The notes under the pieces are model-generated. The model searched no databases. It saw only the letters and a list, made by a program, of their open reading frames with translations, and was not told where the DNA came from. A program made the translations under genes and the position numbers. 64,000 nt of DNA from Maribacter sedimenticola (lineage in GTDB: Bacteria > Bacteroidota > Bacteroidia > Flavobacteriales > Flavobacteriaceae): positions 849,339-913,338 of the forward strand of contig NZ_FZNV01000002.1 of NCBI RefSeq assembly GCF_900188415.1, written 5' to 3'. The stretch's first letter is position 1; every line of letters starts with the position of its first letter. Shown one piece after another: positions 46,223-55,719 of the stretch.

Positions 46223-46983
46223 ACAAGGCGGACTTAAAGGAATTTATGGATGAAAAAGTCATTGCTTACAACAATAAACTGTTTTTGGACACAGACCCTA
46301 TCCAAATTCCACATATGTTCACCATAAAGGAAGATATTGAAATCAGTGCTTTCTTAACAGCTACAATTGCCTGGGGAAACAGAAAAAGTATCATTAACAA
46401 TTCACATAAGTTAATGGAGTTAATGGGCCAAAGTCCTTATGATTTCATAAGTAATTACAGTGAAAAAGATTTGGACCAATTAGCCAATTTTGTACATAGA
46501 ACTTTTAATGGAATTGACTTAAGCTATTTCATAAAAAGTTTAAGGCATATCTATAAAGTACATAATGGACTTGAAGGAATCTTTACCAAATACCAGACAT
46601 CAAATTCATTACAACCTACGATATCTAAATTCAAAGAGCTTTTTTTTGAACTGCCCCATGAAACCAGAACAACCAAACATGTATCTGACCCATTAAAAGG
46701 TTCTGCGGCAAAACGCATTAATATGTTTCTACGATGGATGGTTAGGGATGCACGTACTGAAGTTGATTTTGGTTTATGGGAAAATATACCTTCCTCAATA
46801 TTATCATGTCCCTTGGATGTACACTCCGGTAACGTAGCACGTAAACTAGGTCTGCTAAAACGTAAACAAAATGATGCCAAGGCTTTAGCAGAACTAGATG
46901 CCAATTTAAGGAAGCTAGATCCAGTTGATCCCGTAAAATATGACTTTGCCTTATTTGGACTCGGCGTTTTTGAAAAATTTTAA
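46219..46983 (+). CDS. TIGR02757-type conserved protein
   Basis: A 254-aa cytoplasmic protein of a conserved Bacteroidota family, function unknown. Conserved-looking parts are the N-terminal ADLKEFMDEKVIAYN, IEISAFLTATIAWGNRKSI, then RINMFLRWMVRD and the HhH-like end LDPVDPVKYDFALFGLGVFEKF, which together recall helix-hairpin-helix DNA glycosylase folds. A DNA repair role is only a guess. Its ATG overlaps the stop of the CPBP gene, and its own stop shares TTAA with the convergent peroxidase gene. Confidence 0.82.
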   Translation: MNKADLKEFMDEKVIAYNNKLFLDTDPIQIPHMFTIKEDIEISAFLTATIAWGNRKSIINNSHKLMELMGQSPYDFISNYSEKDLDQLANFVHRTFNGIDLSYFIKSLRHIYKVHNGLEGIFTKYQTSNSLQPTISKFKELFFELPHETRTTKHVSDPLKGSAAKRINMFLRWMVRDARTEVDFGLWENIPSSILSCPLDVHSGNVARKLGLLKRKQNDAKALAELDANLRKLDPVDPVKYDFALFGLGVFEKF

Positions 46984-48800
46984 TAATTGGTGATTTTGGG
47001 AACGTCTGTCAAAGTATTCATAAATGCTACCAATGCATTTTCTTCAATACTAGTCAGCTCCAGATGATCAAAAGGTAGTGTTTGGTGCGGTAGATCAAAG
47101 CCCAAACCTATACCTCCACCAAGATTGTAAAAATTAACGACTTCCTCTAGGGTATTATAAACACCATTATGCATATAAGGAGCAGTAACACCTACATTAC
47201 GTACCGTTGGGGTTTTGAACATTCCTTTTTGTAGGTCTATTTTGGATATTGCATAAAACCCTACATCTTCATCCAGTTGTTTATTATTGGCATTGGCAGG
47301 AACACCAATAATCTCTTTCTCATGTTCCGCAAAAAATGGTGGTACGGTACCATTGGTCAAAGGTATAAAGTGGCAAGTAGCACAAAGGGCTTTTCCCGTA
47401 AACAGATTAAATCCTAATTTTTCCTCCTCTGTATATGAATTTACTTCTGCCCTAATATTTTTATCAAACTTTGAGTCAAATCCGTTAAGGGTGGCTATAT
47501 AGGAAGATATCGCTTTAACCATATCAATATTTTTTATGGATATATCTCCGTAGGCCTCTTTAAACAAGTGCCGATAACTATCGTTGATCATAATCTCGTT
47601 AGAAAATTGATGAACCGAAGAAGCAAATTCTTTCTCATTAGTAAACACAGCGGATACTTGAGCTATTAAATCTGGTGAACGCCCGTCCCAGAATTGACTT
47701 TGCTGAAATGTAGCATTGATCAACGTTGGTGTATTACGGTCTAAATCTTTTCCTTCATTATCCTTATTCAATACCACGTTATCCGCCCAACCCTTATTTG
47801 GATTATGACAGGTGACACAGGCCATATCCTTATTTTTGGATAGATTTTTATCGAAAAATAATTGTTTTCCTAAGTCTATTTGCTGTTGGGTCGGATTTTT
47901 ATTGGTGTTCGATATAAAATAGTTTGGGTTAAATGAATTGGATTCAAAAAAAGTGGGAGCATCAAAATTAAATGGAAAGTTATCTACAGGCTCCCAACTA
48001 CTAGATGCTTTTCTAATGGCCAGCCAATTTCTAGTTATAGGATTAAAATAATCCCTAATGAACACATACCGGTCAAAAGTCTCAAAATTGGGATTGTCCC
48101 CAATAAAATTGATTGCCAAAAAAACGGTTTTTTCAAAATCCTCATTAAGTTCTGGTGACCGTTCTTTTACAATATGTGCCAACGACATACTATATACATT
48201 AAATAAACTGTTGAGCGATATTTTGGTTTCTTCAAGTCCTAGTTGACTTACAGGGGTGTCAAAACCCGTAATACCCAAACTTACAATTCTCATGAGCTGT
48301 TGATGGATACTTATAAAAAAACGTTGGGAAGTAAGAGTACGTTTTGGGATATAATTGCGTAAAACTACCATAAGCCCCTTGGTCAACTCCAACTCGCGCT
48401 CATAAGTTTTCTCATCATCTATTCCGGAATAAATACTCTCCTCAATCTTTTGCAGTCCAATGGGTGCAAGTACTTTTTGGGTATCTTCGGTCAGAACCGG
48501 TAAAGCCGGTCCGTTTACCCTATGACCAACTTCCGGTTTAAGATAGGACGCGTATGGCTCCGCTTTTTTGAAAGCGGTACGGACCGCTTTAAAATATTGC
48601 TTTGCCAAAGGATCATCTACCTTGACCATCATCAATGAATCCATATAGTTAACGGCCAAAACCATGTTTGAATAATAATAGTCTTGAGCTTTAGTAAAAT
48701 CCGGCACCTTATCCAAAGTTTCCGTAGTGTTGATTGATACATCCTTACATGAGACCAACACAACCCCAAACACCAATAGATTACAAATATTCTTGAACAT
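46980..48800 (-). CDS. Di-haem cytochrome c peroxidase / MauG-family lipoprotein
   Basis: A 606-aa predicted lipoprotein (signal MFKNICNLLVFGVVLVSC, lipidated Cys18). The C-terminal half (about residues 300-606) is a cytochrome c peroxidase/MauG-type domain with two haem motifs, CVTCH (about 327-331) and CATCH (about 471-475), and the usual DGRSPDLIAQ and FKTPTVRNVGVTAPYMHNG segments. The N-terminal ~280 residues are helical and not recognised; they have no haem motif. It would reduce peroxide or perform an oxidative modification at the cell envelope. The collagen-like lipoprotein gene lies 68 nt upstream on the same strand. Confidence 0.88.
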   Translation of the reverse strand: MFKNICNLLVFGVVLVSCKDVSINTTETLDKVPDFTKAQDYYYSNMVLAVNYMDSLMMVKVDDPLAKQYFKAVRTAFKKAEPYASYLKPEVGHRVNGPALPVLTEDTQKVLAPIGLQKIEESIYSGIDDEKTYERELELTKGLMVVLRNYIPKRTLTSQRFFISIHQQLMRIVSLGITGFDTPVSQLGLEETKISLNSLFNVYSMSLAHIVKERSPELNEDFEKTVFLAINFIGDNPNFETFDRYVFIRDYFNPITRNWLAIRKASSSWEPVDNFPFNFDAPTFFESNSFNPNYFISNTNKNPTQQQIDLGKQLFFDKNLSKNKDMACVTCHNPNKGWADNVVLNKDNEGKDLDRNTPTLINATFQQSQFWDGRSPDLIAQVSAVFTNEKEFASSVHQFSNEIMINDSYRHLFKEAYGDISIKNIDMVKAISSYIATLNGFDSKFDKNIRAEVNSYTEEEKLGFNLFTGKALCATCHFIPLTNGTVPPFFAEHEKEIIGVPANANNKQLDEDVGFYAISKIDLQKGMFKTPTVRNVGVTAPYMHNGVYNTLEEVVNFYNLGGGIGLGFDLPHQTLPFDHLELTSIEENALVAFMNTLTDVPKITNY

Positions 48801-48816
48801 AAACGTATTTAAATTA

Positions 48817-48851
48817 GAAAGGACCTCCCAAAAAATTGGGTAGGCCCTTTC
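48817..48851 (-). other. Imperfect hairpin between two lipoprotein genes
   Basis: GAAAGG/CCTTTC, CCT/AGG and CCCAA/TTGGG pair in order, with one mismatch and one bulge. There is no T run on the minus strand, so it is more likely an mRNA processing, stability or partial attenuation element than a full terminator. Confidence 0.5.
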
Positions 48852-48868
48852 AGTTGATTAAAGAAAAA

Positions 48869-50446
48869 TTATCTAGGTAACCCCTTAAGGATAACGATCT
48901 GTCCACCTTGATTATCTTCATAATCCGTGTTTACATGTCCATCACGCCCCTTAAATGAATCATCTTGCCAGTAATGTGGCTGTAAGTTTAAAATGAATGT
49001 ATCCGGAACCCCTATTTTGTCGGAAATATCTATAAGTGCACCATATTCGCCACCATCGCCATCACCAACATTTAGCGATCCATCAGCGGTAAGATCGGAC
49101 CTAAGCACTAATTCAAGAACCGGACGTATGCTGTTACCATTTAAATCTGATTGATATATATACGCAGCATGGCCCCTGTCAAAAGAATTGGGGTCTTCCT
49201 GAAAGTATACAAAGTTTTCCGTAACACAGATATTATCCGGGCTTTGCAACATGCTTAGGTTCCCGTCCGCGTTGTTACTATCGGTATTTCCACTAACGAT
49301 CTGCGTTAATTTTCCGGACAATGGCGATTCTTCATCCAGCTCCAGTTTGTATACCGTACCCCAGTCATTATACGTGCCAGCACCAGGTCCCCTACCGGTT
49401 ACAGCAAAAAATACGTTTCTTCCCTTTTCATCTGTTCCTTTTTGATAATCAACATCCTCTACCCTCATAAATGCAGATGCATATACCGCTACGGAAGCGT
49501 CTTCCATTTCGTTCTTGGTCATATCCGCACCATCCACGATTTCAACAAACTCTACATCATAGGTGGTTTGAAAGTCCAAGTTAGATTCATTATATATGGT
49601 TTCAGGAGTAGCATCGATAACACCCCCCGATCCATCGGACACTTGCTTAAAACGAAGTACATATATTTTTCCTCCGGTAAGATCTGCATCACCATCCTCC
49701 GAGTAATATAATGAAACTTGGCCTTCAGAGCCACTGGAATCATCGTCCCCGCCTAAAATAACCGTTTTACCAGGATAGGCATTCTTTGGTAAAGGCACTG
49801 CATTCTCCCATGAAAATTCACCAAGAGCATCCAAACCAAAATCTGCGGTCGGTGTAGGTGTTGCTACATAGGGATCAATTCCCTTTACATCGTAATTAAT
49901 ACTTTCAGAAGCAGAAAGAAATATATCTGACCCACCGCCATGTATATCTGCTTCCCACATGGTAGCAGAGCATTGTCTTGCAAAATCGGCCACACCAGAA
50001 TTCAATAACCAATCCCCACTAATAGGATTAAGGTTGGCGTCTAATTTAATCCTGCTCACTGCATAGGCATCTTCAGAATTTACCACATAGATATAACCAT
50101 CACTTTCAGGGTCTTTTAAAAACCCTGCACCGTCCTGTGCACCTACCAATTTAAAATCATTGCTTAAAGTATCAGAGGAGCTTATTAATGAATATGCCTC
50201 CACATAATTGAACTGGGGCATCATGGCTACTAAAGGAGCTAAGTTGGACTTGTTTTCGAACATGGTTGCTGGTGGTGAAAAATCCTCACCATCTTTTCCA
50301 TCTTGGCCATCTACCCCGTCTACGCCGTCAACACCATCTTTACCATTTATTCCATCAATTCCATCCTCAGGGTCGCAACTCATTACGGCCATACCAATAC
50401 ATGATAGCAACAAGGTTTTTACTACTACGTTTTTTGTGATTTTCAT
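48869..50446 (-). CDS. Collagen-like repeat lipoprotein with PhoX/DUF839-like domain
   Basis: A 525-aa predicted lipoprotein (signal peptide to the lipobox VMSC). Directly after the lipid anchor comes a run of Gly-X-Y triplets (about residues 28-54, GIDGINGKDGVDGVDG and on), a short collagen-like stalk. The large C-terminal domain has acidic loops (LGGDDDSSGSEG, NVGDGDGGEYG) and reads like a beta-propeller of the PhoX/DUF839 type (DNICVTENFVYFQEDPN; FFAVTGRGPG). Phosphatase activity is not certain. An upstream in-frame TTG is rejected in favour of the ATG. It probably shares a transcript with the peroxidase gene. Confidence 0.75.
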   Translation of the reverse strand: MKITKNVVVKTLLLSCIGMAVMSCDPEDGIDGINGKDGVDGVDGVDGQDGKDGEDFSPPATMFENKSNLAPLVAMMPQFNYVEAYSLISSSDTLSNDFKLVGAQDGAGFLKDPESDGYIYVVNSEDAYAVSRIKLDANLNPISGDWLLNSGVADFARQCSATMWEADIHGGGSDIFLSASESINYDVKGIDPYVATPTPTADFGLDALGEFSWENAVPLPKNAYPGKTVILGGDDDSSGSEGQVSLYYSEDGDADLTGGKIYVLRFKQVSDGSGGVIDATPETIYNESNLDFQTTYDVEFVEIVDGADMTKNEMEDASVAVYASAFMRVEDVDYQKGTDEKGRNVFFAVTGRGPGAGTYNDWGTVYKLELDEESPLSGKLTQIVSGNTDSNNADGNLSMLQSPDNICVTENFVYFQEDPNSFDRGHAAYIYQSDLNGNSIRPVLELVLRSDLTADGSLNVGDGDGGEYGALIDISDKIGVPDTFILNLQPHYWQDDSFKGRDGHVNTDYEDNQGGQIVILKGLPR

Positions 50447-50647
50447 TATCAATTTAGTTTTAGGTTATCTACTCCACAAAACTATATTGACATCTTTGTT
50501 TTAAGGTACCCTTAAAATTAGCATTGCTTTATGCTTATCTTAAATTAGTGTTACAATGTAAAATTTAGGTAATGATAGAATTATGTAACATTGAACTAAT
50601 TGTTAACCGCAACGATTACAAAACATAACACATTGTAAATCAAATAT

Positions 50648-51784
50648 TTAACCTACAATACCCATGGTACCTAAATTTAAGGGTTGTGTTTTGCCGCCAT
50701 TTGTAATAGATGCATAAATTGCTTCGGCAATAATCATGTCACGCTTTCCCATTTCACCAGGAGCAACGTTTTTGGCACCTAACAGAATGTGTCTTGCAAA
50801 ATCATCCATCTGTAATGCTTGCTGACTTTGATGAGGAAAGGAAATAGTATTTCCTTTTGAGGTTCTACCATTGATCGGTCCGTAGTTATGGGCAGGATCT
50901 AGCTCAAACCAGCCATTGCTACAATGTACTTTTAGTCGGTTCCCGTTTGCATTATGGGAAGTCATCATATGGGCTACGGCTCCATTGTTAAATGTAAACT
51001 GGGCAGTAATGGTCTCATCCGTATCCTTAAAATATTCTGGTCGTGTACTAAACTCCTGCGCAGATACACTTGTGGGATTTTCTCCTACCCCATAAATACT
51101 GGTCTGTATTGCATAAACACCCATATTAAGTAGAGCCCCACCGCCTGACAATTTCTTGTTCAACCTCCATTGATCTGGATTTCCCCTAGAAATATAAGCG
51201 GCATCGGAGGATACAAAATGAACATCGCCAAAGGTTTTTTCCCTTACATATTTTTTTACTTCCTGTGTATAGGGATCACTTTGCATTCTATACCCTACAG
51301 ATAATTTTACATCCGCTTTTTTACATGCGGCCATAATGGCATCACATTCTTCCACGCTGACCGCCATAGGTTTTTCACAAATTACATGTTTTCCTGCTTT
51401 GGCGGCCCTTATACTAAAATCTGCATGCATGCTATTGGGCAACACCACATATACTATATCGATATCATCATTATTGGCTATCGCGTCAAAATTTTCATAG
51501 TTATAAATATTCTTTTTTGGAATATTATACTTATTGGCCCATGCGGCCTCCTTTTCTTTTGTACCCGTTACTATGCCCGCCAAATAGCAATGTTCTGTCT
51601 GGACAAGTGCCGGAGCCAATTGGTAAGTACTATAACTACCCAGTCCTACCAACGCAACACCAAGTTTTTTAGTTTCATTCCCCTTATTCAAACCCATTGC
51701 CAATGGTACGGACCCAAAAACGGCAGCGCCAAAAAAACCTGTTGTAGCCAGCTTTCCAAAATTACGTCTTGTATAGTGTTTCAT
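50648..51784 (-). CDS. Exported Gfo/Idh/MocA oxidoreductase, glucose-fructose oxidoreductase-like
   Basis: A 378-aa NAD(P)-dependent oxidoreductase with a Tat-type signal (YTRRNFGKLATTGFFG). The Rossmann motif is LGVALVGLGSYSTYQL and the catalytic lysine segment VICEKPMAVSVEEC. GGGALLNMGVYAIQTSIYG matches the glucose-fructose oxidoreductase branch, in which NADP stays bound while sugars are oxidised and reduced in the periplasm. Which sugar is used here is unknown. It is a single gene, divergent from an exported S10 peptidase. Confidence 0.88.
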   Translation of the reverse strand: MKHYTRRNFGKLATTGFFGAAVFGSVPLAMGLNKGNETKKLGVALVGLGSYSTYQLAPALVQTEHCYLAGIVTGTKEKEAAWANKYNIPKKNIYNYENFDAIANNDDIDIVYVVLPNSMHADFSIRAAKAGKHVICEKPMAVSVEECDAIMAACKKADVKLSVGYRMQSDPYTQEVKKYVREKTFGDVHFVSSDAAYISRGNPDQWRLNKKLSGGGALLNMGVYAIQTSIYGVGENPTSVSAQEFSTRPEYFKDTDETITAQFTFNNGAVAHMMTSHNANGNRLKVHCSNGWFELDPAHNYGPINGRTSKGNTISFPHQSQQALQMDDFARHILLGAKNVAPGEMGKRDMIIAEAIYASITNGGKTQPLNLGTMGIVG

Positions 51785-51980
51785 GTTCTTCGTGATTTAG
51801 CTTGAGTATTAAATTAATTAAAATTAACAGATAGGACATTAGAATACTAAAAAAACTGAAAACTTTCCTTATCCATAGATTATCGAAATGAATCCAAGCT
51901 GTAAATGAGTTTAAGTATTCAATAATACATACTAAATGATCCCTGTAATATTCTTATTTTCGTATACTCACCAACACCAA

Positions 51981-53471
51981 ATGAACATGAAAAAAATTGT
52001 ACACCTTTTCTTCTTAGTTTTTGCTTCGGCAGTATTTGCGCAATCGCGTACCGTACCTGTAGATACGGTAATTACCACACAGCACAATGCAACGATAAAC
52101 GGTAGTACCTTTTCATATACCGCAGCTACCGGCACCCAACCCGTTTGGGACAGTAATTCCAAACCCGTTGCAACTTTACATTATACGTACTATACCAGGA
52201 ATAATATTAAAGATCGCGCCGCTAGACCTCTATTGATCTCATTTAACGGAGGTCCGGGTTCCGGATCCGTATGGATGCATTTGGCTTATACAGGACCTAA
52301 AATATTAAAAATAGATGATGAAGGTTATCCTGTACAGCCCTATGGTGTAGATCAGAATCCACATTCCGTTTTGGATGTTGCCGATATAGTCTATGTAAAC
52401 CCGGTAAATACAGGATATAGTAGAACTATTCCGGAAAGCGGAAAAGAAGTTGACAGGGATAAGTTCTTTGGAATTAATGCCGATATTAAATATTTAGCGG
52501 AGTGGCTTAACACATTTGTGACCAGAAATAATAGATGGCGTTCCCCTAAATATATCATTGGGGAGAGTTATGGCGGTACAAGGGTCATGGGCCTTTCCTT
52601 AGCTTTACAAAATCAACAATGGATGTATTTAAACGGGGTAATCATGGTTTCTCCCGCAGATTATAAAGTCATCCGTAATAGCGGCCCAGTAGCGGAAGCG
52701 ATAAACCTGCCCTATTACACGGCGGCGGCTTGGCACCATAAAGCATTGCCAAAGGCATTACAGGAAAAAGACCTTCTTGATATTTTACCGGAATCCGAAG
52801 ATTACACCATTAACCAGTTGATACCGGCATTGGCCAAAGGTGGATTTTTAGATGCATCTGAAAAGAAGAAAGTGGCTGAAAAGATTGCTTACTATTCCGG
52901 GTTAGATCAACAAGATGTTATTGATCAAAATCTATCCGTACCAACATCCTTTTTTTGGAAAAACCTTTTAAGGGATAAGGGTGGATACACCGTAGGCAGA
53001 TTAGATTCAAGATATTTGGGAATAGATAGGCAAATGGCCGGAATGAGACCTGATTACAATTCTGAACTAACTTCCTGGTTACATAGCTTTACCCCTGCCA
53101 TAAACTATTATTTACAAGAGGAACTTAATTTTAAGACCGATGTAAAATATAACATGTTTGGCCCCGTGCACCCTTGGAACAATGAAAACGACAATACCCG
53201 AGATGATTTAAGACAGGCCATGGCCCAAAATCCATATTTGAACGTAATGATTCAATCTGGATACTATGACGGTGCAACCAACTATTTCAATGCAAAATAT
53301 ACTATGTGGCAAGTTGACCCAAGTGGAAGGCTAAAAGACCGTTTTAGTTTTAAGGGATACCGTTCCGGCCATATGATGTATTTACGTAGAGAGGACCTAA
53401 AAACTGCTAATGATGATGTAAGGGAGTTTATATTGCGAACAATGGCCAACGGAAAAAGTGCCAAATACTAA
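51981..53471 (+). CDS. Exported S10-family serine carboxypeptidase
   Basis: A secreted serine carboxypeptidase (about 496 aa). The signal peptide MKKIVHLFFLVFASAVFAQ is followed by the S10 fold: NGGPGSGSVWMHLAYTGP (oxyanion and substrate site), the nucleophile in IIGESYGGTR (about Ser196), and the catalytic histidine in YRSGHMMYL; the aspartate is probably in SGYYDGATNYF. The start is one of two close ATGs (51981 or 51987); a longer form reaching 51936 would spoil the signal peptide. It removes C-terminal residues from peptides outside the cytoplasm. Confidence 0.9.
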   Translation: MNMKKIVHLFFLVFASAVFAQSRTVPVDTVITTQHNATINGSTFSYTAATGTQPVWDSNSKPVATLHYTYYTRNNIKDRAARPLLISFNGGPGSGSVWMHLAYTGPKILKIDDEGYPVQPYGVDQNPHSVLDVADIVYVNPVNTGYSRTIPESGKEVDRDKFFGINADIKYLAEWLNTFVTRNNRWRSPKYIIGESYGGTRVMGLSLALQNQQWMYLNGVIMVSPADYKVIRNSGPVAEAINLPYYTAAAWHHKALPKALQEKDLLDILPESEDYTINQLIPALAKGGFLDASEKKKVAEKIAYYSGLDQQDVIDQNLSVPTSFFWKNLLRDKGGYTVGRLDSRYLGIDRQMAGMRPDYNSELTSWLHSFTPAINYYLQEELNFKTDVKYNMFGPVHPWNNENDNTRDDLRQAMAQNPYLNVMIQSGYYDGATNYFNAKYTMWQVDPSGRLKDRFSFKGYRSGHMMYLRREDLKTANDDVREFILRTMANGKSAKY

Positions 53472-53474
53472 TAA

Positions 53475-53930
53475 TTATTTACGCAATACGGTATTGGACA
53501 TACCTAGTACGTGCAACGAATTTATTTTCAAATTTTGTACTGGGTATGTTTCTCTATCGTAGTTGTAGTTTTCACCAACTGCATCTTTGAAAATCTTATC
53601 GCGTTTACGTTGCTTTCTTTTTTTGAAAATATCAATGGTGAAACCTATAGTGGCACCACCCAGTACAGTGGCAATCAAATCTGCATTGTCCCAACCTCCA
53701 TACTGCTTTTGATCAATACTTTCCTTGGCCACACCAATTAACAAACTACCACCTACTGCTCCAATAAAGGTCCAGGTTCTATCTCCATCAGAAATTTCAT
53801 TTGCAATACCGGCTCCAACCAAACCATACAGGTTTCCACCCAAAAAATGCAATGCCTTATCACTTTCAATTTGTCCTTTAGCCGTATGCGTGGTTAAAAA
53901 GACAAGTAAGACCAAAATATATTTTACCAT
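53475..53930 (-). CDS. YfiM/DUF2279-like exported protein
   Basis: A 151-aa protein with a signal peptide (to about residue 19) and the pattern ESDKALHFLGGNLYGLVGAG ... IGVAKESIDQKQYGGWDNADLIATVLGGATIG, which resembles YfiM/DUF2279 proteins of the envelope. Two glycine-rich hydrophobic segments suggest membrane association. The basic stretch KKRKQRKRDK follows. No function is established. Its stop lies 3 nt from the stop of the convergent carboxypeptidase gene. Confidence 0.72.
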   Translation of the reverse strand: MVKYILVLLVFLTTHTAKGQIESDKALHFLGGNLYGLVGAGIANEISDGDRTWTFIGAVGGSLLIGVAKESIDQKQYGGWDNADLIATVLGGATIGFTIDIFKKRKQRKRDKIFKDAVGENYNYDRETYPVQNLKINSLHVLGMSNTVLRK

Positions 53931-54043
53931 AAGTCCACAAAGATAATTATTCTAATTTCCTAAATTTCATAAAATCCTAAGTTTGCAACTGCACCTATTC
54001 ATTAGAGTTTATAATTATAGTATCTTACCATTTTAAATAACTT

Positions 54044-54502
54044 ATGGAACTAAAAAATTTTATCAAAAGTCTCTCTATTATGCATTTATTCCTTGTAGCA
54101 GGTTTAGGCATATTTACGGTTTGGATAGTTTTGCAAATAAATAGCTTTAATACAAGTACCAATGGCCAGGATATTTTTCTATTCATAGTTCCTGTTTTGG
54201 CTCTTTTAGGTTATTTTGGCAGTCAATGGGTTTTTAAAAAAATGACCTTGAACATACAGTTAAATGAGCAATTGGCAGATAAACTCAAAAAATATCAATC
54301 CGCGTTACATATAAAATATGCATTGATAGAAGTACCTGCCTTTGCAGGGTTATATGCATATTATAAAACGGGCAATGCGCTGCCCTTGGTCATCGTTATT
54401 TGTCTATTGGCCTATTTATTTGTTCAACGGCCCAATAAGGAGAGCATCATTAAAAATGTTCCGCTAACCGCAAATGAAAAATCTGAAATTCAAAAAACAT
54501 AA
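54044..54502 (+). CDS. Conserved membrane protein, unknown function
   Basis: A 152-aa membrane protein with four hydrophobic segments (about residues 12-30, 43-63, 95-109, 112-129). The middle loop, TLNIQLNEQLADKLKKYQSALHIKYALIE, is helical. It matches a flavobacterial pattern I have seen only as hypothetical protein. It lies 9 nt upstream of the SGNH hydrolase gene, so they are likely co-expressed. Confidence 0.72.
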   Translation: MELKNFIKSLSIMHLFLVAGLGIFTVWIVLQINSFNTSTNGQDIFLFIVPVLALLGYFGSQWVFKKMTLNIQLNEQLADKLKKYQSALHIKYALIEVPAFAGLYAYYKTGNALPLVIVICLLAYLFVQRPNKESIIKNVPLTANEKSEIQKT

Positions 54503-54511
54503 TAAATAAAT

Positions 54512-55201
54512 ATGAAATCTGTATATCAACTTAGTATTGTGCTTATGTTATCCTTGCTAGGACTTACCAAATTGCATTCTCAGGATTGGGCAGACCTCAA
54601 TCGTTTTAAAGAAGCCAACAACAATCTCCCTGAAATCAGCAATAATGAGAATAGGATTGTTTTTATGGGTAATTCCATTACCATTGGTTGGCTTAATTCA
54701 AGACCGGAATTTTTCAAGGGCAAACCTTATGTTAATCGCGGTATTAGCGGCCAAACTACCCCACAAATGCTTATTAGGTTCAGGCAAGATGTGATAGACT
54801 TAAACCCTAAAGCTGTAGTACTATTGGCTGGCACTAATGATATAGCCGGAAATACAGGTCCGTCTACCATAGCAATGATTATGGACAATATTAAGGGAAT
54901 GGCAGAAATAGCCACAGCCAATGATATAAAAGTAATTTTAACCTCTACCCTACCCGCATATGATTACCCATGGAAACCAGGTTTGGAACCAGCTGAGAAA
55001 ATTATTGCACTTAATAAATTGATCAAAGAATATTGTGATGATAAAGGCCATATTTATGTGGATTATTTTTCTGCTATGGCCGATGAGAAAAATGGCTTGC
55101 CCAAAAAATATGCAGAAGACGGTGTACACCCAACCGTAGAAGGTTACAAAATTATGGAACCTTTGGTCGAGGCGGCTATTGAACAAGCTTTAACAAATTA
55201 G
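54512..55201 (+). CDS. Exported SGNH/GDSL-family hydrolase
   Basis: A 229-aa esterase-type hydrolase with a signal peptide (to about residue 23). All four blocks are visible: Ser55 in MGNSITIGW, Gly80 in RGISGQTT, Asn109 in LAGTNDIA, and Asp203/His206 in DGVHPTVEGY. The likely reaction is removal of acetyl or other acyl groups from sugars, or lipid hydrolysis; the sequence does not choose. It is flanked by a membrane protein gene and a small lipoprotein gene on the same strand. Confidence 0.92.
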   Translation: MKSVYQLSIVLMLSLLGLTKLHSQDWADLNRFKEANNNLPEISNNENRIVFMGNSITIGWLNSRPEFFKGKPYVNRGISGQTTPQMLIRFRQDVIDLNPKAVVLLAGTNDIAGNTGPSTIAMIMDNIKGMAEIATANDIKVILTSTLPAYDYPWKPGLEPAEKIIALNKLIKEYCDDKGHIYVDYFSAMADEKNGLPKKYAEDGVHPTVEGYKIMEPLVEAAIEQALTN

Positions 55202-55226
55202 TTTGCGCCCCTTTTGTGTTTCAAAT

Positions 55227-55661
55227 ATGAGAATTGTACATATACTATATATAAGCCTCCTCATGTTATGCTCGTGTCATAAAGAGCCTAATGCGCAAAA
55301 TGATATAAAGGAGATTACCCACATAATAGCTCAGCAGCAAAAAGATTGGAACAACAATGATTTAAAAGGTTTCATGGAAGCCTACCACCAAACGGATTCC
55401 TTATTTTTTTATAGTGGAGCCCAATTAAAAACAGGGTGGACAACCACATTGGATAGTTATAAAAAAAATTATCCGGATGCGTCCCATACCGGAGAATTGA
55501 CCTTCACTATTGCTAAGATTCATCCTATTAACCAAGATTCCTATTTTGTAATGGGCGAATATATGCTAAAGCGAACGGTAGGTGATGCTAAGGGCACGTT
55601 CATGATTATCTTTAAAAGAATTGACGGTAAATGGAAAATCATTGCCGATTCTTCCTGCTAA
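55227..55661 (+). CDS. SnoaL/DUF4440-like small lipoprotein
   Basis: A 144-aa predicted lipoprotein (lipobox LCSC near residue 16). The mature part has the cone-shaped NTF2-like pattern: IIAQQQKDWNNNDLKGFMEAYHQTDSLFFYSG, a middle GWTTTLDSYKKNYPD, and an ending of beta strands, GTFMIIFKRIDGKWKIIADSS. Such domains bind small ligands or act as enzymes; no catalytic set is certain. The ATG is preferred over an in-frame TTG 8 codons upstream. It follows the SGNH gene by 25 nt. Confidence 0.82.
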   Translation: MRIVHILYISLLMLCSCHKEPNAQNDIKEITHIIAQQQKDWNNNDLKGFMEAYHQTDSLFFYSGAQLKTGWTTTLDSYKKNYPDASHTGELTFTIAKIHPINQDSYFVMGEYMLKRTVGDAKGTFMIIFKRIDGKWKIIADSSC

Positions 55662-55719
55662 TAACTTCTAATCCTGAGGTTTTGATTATTTTTGATAAAT
55701 TTTTATCAAAAAAAAGAAC

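Noticed and set aside
50290..50365. The GC-richer triplet pattern as a DNA tandem repeat or CRISPR-like array
   Set aside because: It is explained by the Gly-X-Y codons of the collagen-like lipoprotein; there are no spacers or regular DNA units.
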